The position numbers and the translations under genes are program-made. A stretch of DNA of 7,406 nt, taken from positions 1-7,406 of the forward strand of contig JAKAAM010000046.1 in NCBI GenBank assembly GCA_021802325.1, given 5' to 3'. Under the pieces are notes generated by a model that did not search any database, had not been told where the DNA came from, and worked only from the letters and a program-made list of their open reading frames with translations. Shown here one piece after another: positions 6,086 through 7,406 of the stretch (position 1 is the first letter of the stretch; every line of letters starts with the position of its first letter). The DNA comes from Nitrospirota bacterium. Its GTDB lineage: Bacteria; Nitrospirota_A; Leptospirillia; Leptospirillales; Leptospirillaceae.

Positions 6086-6135
6086 GATAGGGGGTTGCCC
6101 CCTCCCCCACCCGGCGTGCGAGACTCACCGGACGG
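6086..6135 (-). ncRNA. Group II intron domain V/VI-like remnant
   Basis: On the minus strand CCGTCCGG (6135-6128) pairs with CCGGGTGG (6114-6107) as a lower helix with two wobbles. A shortened upper helix (TGAG/CGCA) sits above it, with a CG dinucleotide (6116-6115) in the position of the conserved two-base domain V bulge. A second hairpin, GGGGG-CAA-CCCCC (6102-6090), then ends in TAT, as domain VI and the 3' splice end would. The folding is mine by eye. The upper helix is about five bases shorter than in a standard 34-base domain V. Confidence 0.5.
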
Positions 6136-6151
6136 TGTGAAAAAATTCGGA

Positions 6152-7040
6152 TTAAAAGAGCCGGGTCCACTCAAGCGGTCAAAGTAAAAATCTGTGAGAA
6201 CCAGATTGAGGACTGACCGGCTGTGATGCCACCAGACTTGGACGCTTCGTCCCGCTTGAATGGCCCCCTCTTGGGACATACCCATTTTGAGAACCGCACA
6301 ATACATCGTCGGCCGCTTTTTCGATGGTTGAGCTGAACCTCCCGAAGTCGGTGGCGAATCCACGAACCGAGGTCTCTGAACGTTCTTGGCGTTTGAGGCA
6401 GGCGAAAATTACCGTTCTATCCCGGCCAGATACCGCCTCAGTTCCCAGACCCCTGTTCCAGGCTTCCGTGGTCCGAGCAACCAACAATTTCTGTGATGGG
6501 GTTTTGAAGGTTTCGCAGACTTTGGGAGCCCCTTCGATCTTGACCGTATTGTTGGACCTTCACCGGAACCAATGTCCAAAAAATTCCGCCCGAAATCCTT
6601 GCCTACAGAGATTGTCGATTCATTGACCTTCAAGTGAAGCTTCACAAGGGACTTCCATGATCGCAGGATTCCCTCATCCGTCTACCAACTGTGAACAGAG
6701 AGATTACTCACGTCGGCATATCGGACGAAGAGGAATCAACCGCAGAATCCTCTTGTCGGCAATCCTTTGGCCAATCGGTCCATGAGCATGTCATGGTTCA
6801 TCCTGTCGAAAAATCTTCTCGGGGTCGACCACAATCCATACTGTTTCCCTGCTGATACCGCCCCTTTGGCATTCCCCCCGGTCTCAATCCTAAACTGAAG
6901 CCCAAGAAGCTCGGGTCGGTCAACGGCGGCCTCATCCATCGACAGTTCATCCACTCCGGGGCTTCCCTTATTGGCTTGACGCGTTTTCACGCCTCCCCAT
7001 GTTCTCTCACGACAGAACCCGCTCAAGCAGGTCCCGCTTC
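6152..7040 (-). pseudogene. Group II intron reverse transcriptase/maturase (LtrA-like), degenerate
   Basis: Pieces of an LtrA-like protein appear in correct order but in several frames. LLERVLS is followed by a stop (TGA at 7009-7007) where the family has Arg before EN. ANKGSPGVDELSMDE follows near 6975-6930, then a shifted WIVVDPEK, then FFDRMNHDMLMDRLAK (6813-6766). Another frameshift gives RIADKRILRLI. The segment that should carry the PQGGPLSP block is deleted. FVRYADV (6729-6709) has Val in place of the second catalytic Asp of YADD and is followed by a stop. KLHLKVNES and the C-terminal WWHHSRSVLN...YFDRL close the protein, ending at a TAA near 6152. An intact family member is over 400 residues; only about 60 percent of the length remains. 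It is clearly non-functional. Confidence 0.85.
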
Positions 7041-7107
7041 CAATCCAAGTCTTCGAATTAAGGGGTTAGGGTTCATACCCTCCGGTAATAATCCGAGAGC
7101 CAAAGAG

Positions 7108-7406
7108 TCATGAAATCTTTTGCAGCACCCGATGCGCCTCCCTTTGTTCGTCCGGAGTCAGTGAACCCGAAGTCACAGCTTTCCGGAGAAGCCCTTCTGC
7201 TTTGTCCTTTTTTCCAAGCTTCCATTCATTCAGTCCCATATGAAAAAGAAACTCAGGGTCACGAAAGTTTGCCTTGTAAGCCTCCGCAAAATGGGATTCA
7301 GCTTGATCATAGTGCCCTAAACGGAAGAGAACATACCCCACCGTATCCTGGACATAGGGTTGAGGATCCTTTTTTAAAGCCTTTTCAGAGTAGGCAAGAG
7401 CCCTTG
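7108..7406 (-). CDS. TPR-repeat protein, C-terminal part (PrsT-like tail)
   Basis: The minus-strand frame is open from the window edge to a TGA at 7110-7108, giving about 99 residues; the N-terminus is outside. It holds two to three tetratricopeptide helices-turn-helix units: a unit ending ALKKDP, then DTVGYVLFRLGHYDQAESHF, then DPEFLFHMGLNEWKLGKKDKA. It ends TPDEQREAHRVLQKIS. TPR repeats mediate protein-protein contacts. The tail (DT-G-VL---G---A, then a unit with GKKDEA, then EA--LL) resembles the end of PrsT, a large TPR lipoprotein of PEP-CTERM/exosortase loci. The same pattern is common in other TPR proteins, so this is only suggestive. The stop looks natural and the intron remnant begins about 50 bases beyond it. 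Confidence 0.8.
   Translation of the reverse strand, partial: RALAYSEKALKKDPQPYVQDTVGYVLFRLGHYDQAESHFAEAYKANFRDPEFLFHMGLNEWKLGKKDKAEGLLRKAVTSGSLTPDEQREAHRVLQKIS

Larger units (their letters stand above)
6081..7057 (-). mobile_element. Decayed, 5'-truncated group II intron
   Basis: The minus strand carries, in order, broken remains of a group II intron reverse transcriptase, a domain V-like hairpin, a domain VI-like hairpin and the sequence CTATCCCGATT typical of the 3' end of some bacterial group II introns. The large 5' ribozyme domains normally ahead of the protein gene are absent: protein remnants begin about 50 bases after the stop codon of the TPR gene. The boundaries are approximate. 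The element cannot move on its own. Confidence 0.72.

Noticed and set aside
6324..6626. Plus-strand frame of 100 codons
   Set aside because: It is antisense to the reverse transcriptase remnant, whose minus-strand blocks are recognisable.

Overview
The window looks like chromosomal DNA from a Gram-negative, exopolysaccharide-making bacterium. Two secreted proteins end in PEP-CTERM sorting tags, which occur in exosortase-bearing Gram-negatives. Two sigma-54 type promoters and a gene resembling a long-chain N-acyl amino acid synthase fit the same picture. I cannot name the genus; Nitrospirota or Proteobacteria are both possible. Every gene I can support lies on the minus strand, so the transcriptional order runs from high to low coordinates.

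Right to left: 7108-7406 holds the last ~99 codons of a TPR-repeat protein whose tail resembles PrsT-type proteins of PEP-CTERM systems. Next, ~6081-7057 is a decayed, 5'-truncated group II intron. Its reverse transcriptase is broken by stops, frameshifts and deletions, its YADD box reads YADV, and a domain V-like hairpin survives at the 3' end. About 700 bases (5404-6080) hold no recognisable gene.

A two-gene operon follows: an acyltransferase of the FeeM / N-acyl amino acid synthase type (4361-5206) whose stop codon overlaps the start of a ThiF/MoeB-like E1 adenylyltransferase (3492-4364).

Then come two separate PEP-CTERM protein genes: a Ser/Thr/Asn-rich protein (2193-3200) and a protein resembling the 'cistern' PEP-CTERM family (1006-1746). 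Each has its own -24/-12 promoter with the same TGGCAT core, and each ends in an intrinsic terminator (two in tandem after the second gene).

Last, with its own sigma-70 type promoter, is the N-terminal part of a DevC/MacB-like ABC transporter permease (1-769).

The most interesting reading is a PEP-CTERM/exosortase accessory locus. Sigma-54 would switch on the sorted surface proteins, while the neighbouring acyltransferase plus E1-like enzyme would make or modify an N-acyl amino acid product. The linkage of N-acyl amino acid synthases to PEP-CTERM loci is known; the role of the coupled E1-like partner is not evident from sequence and is the main open question.
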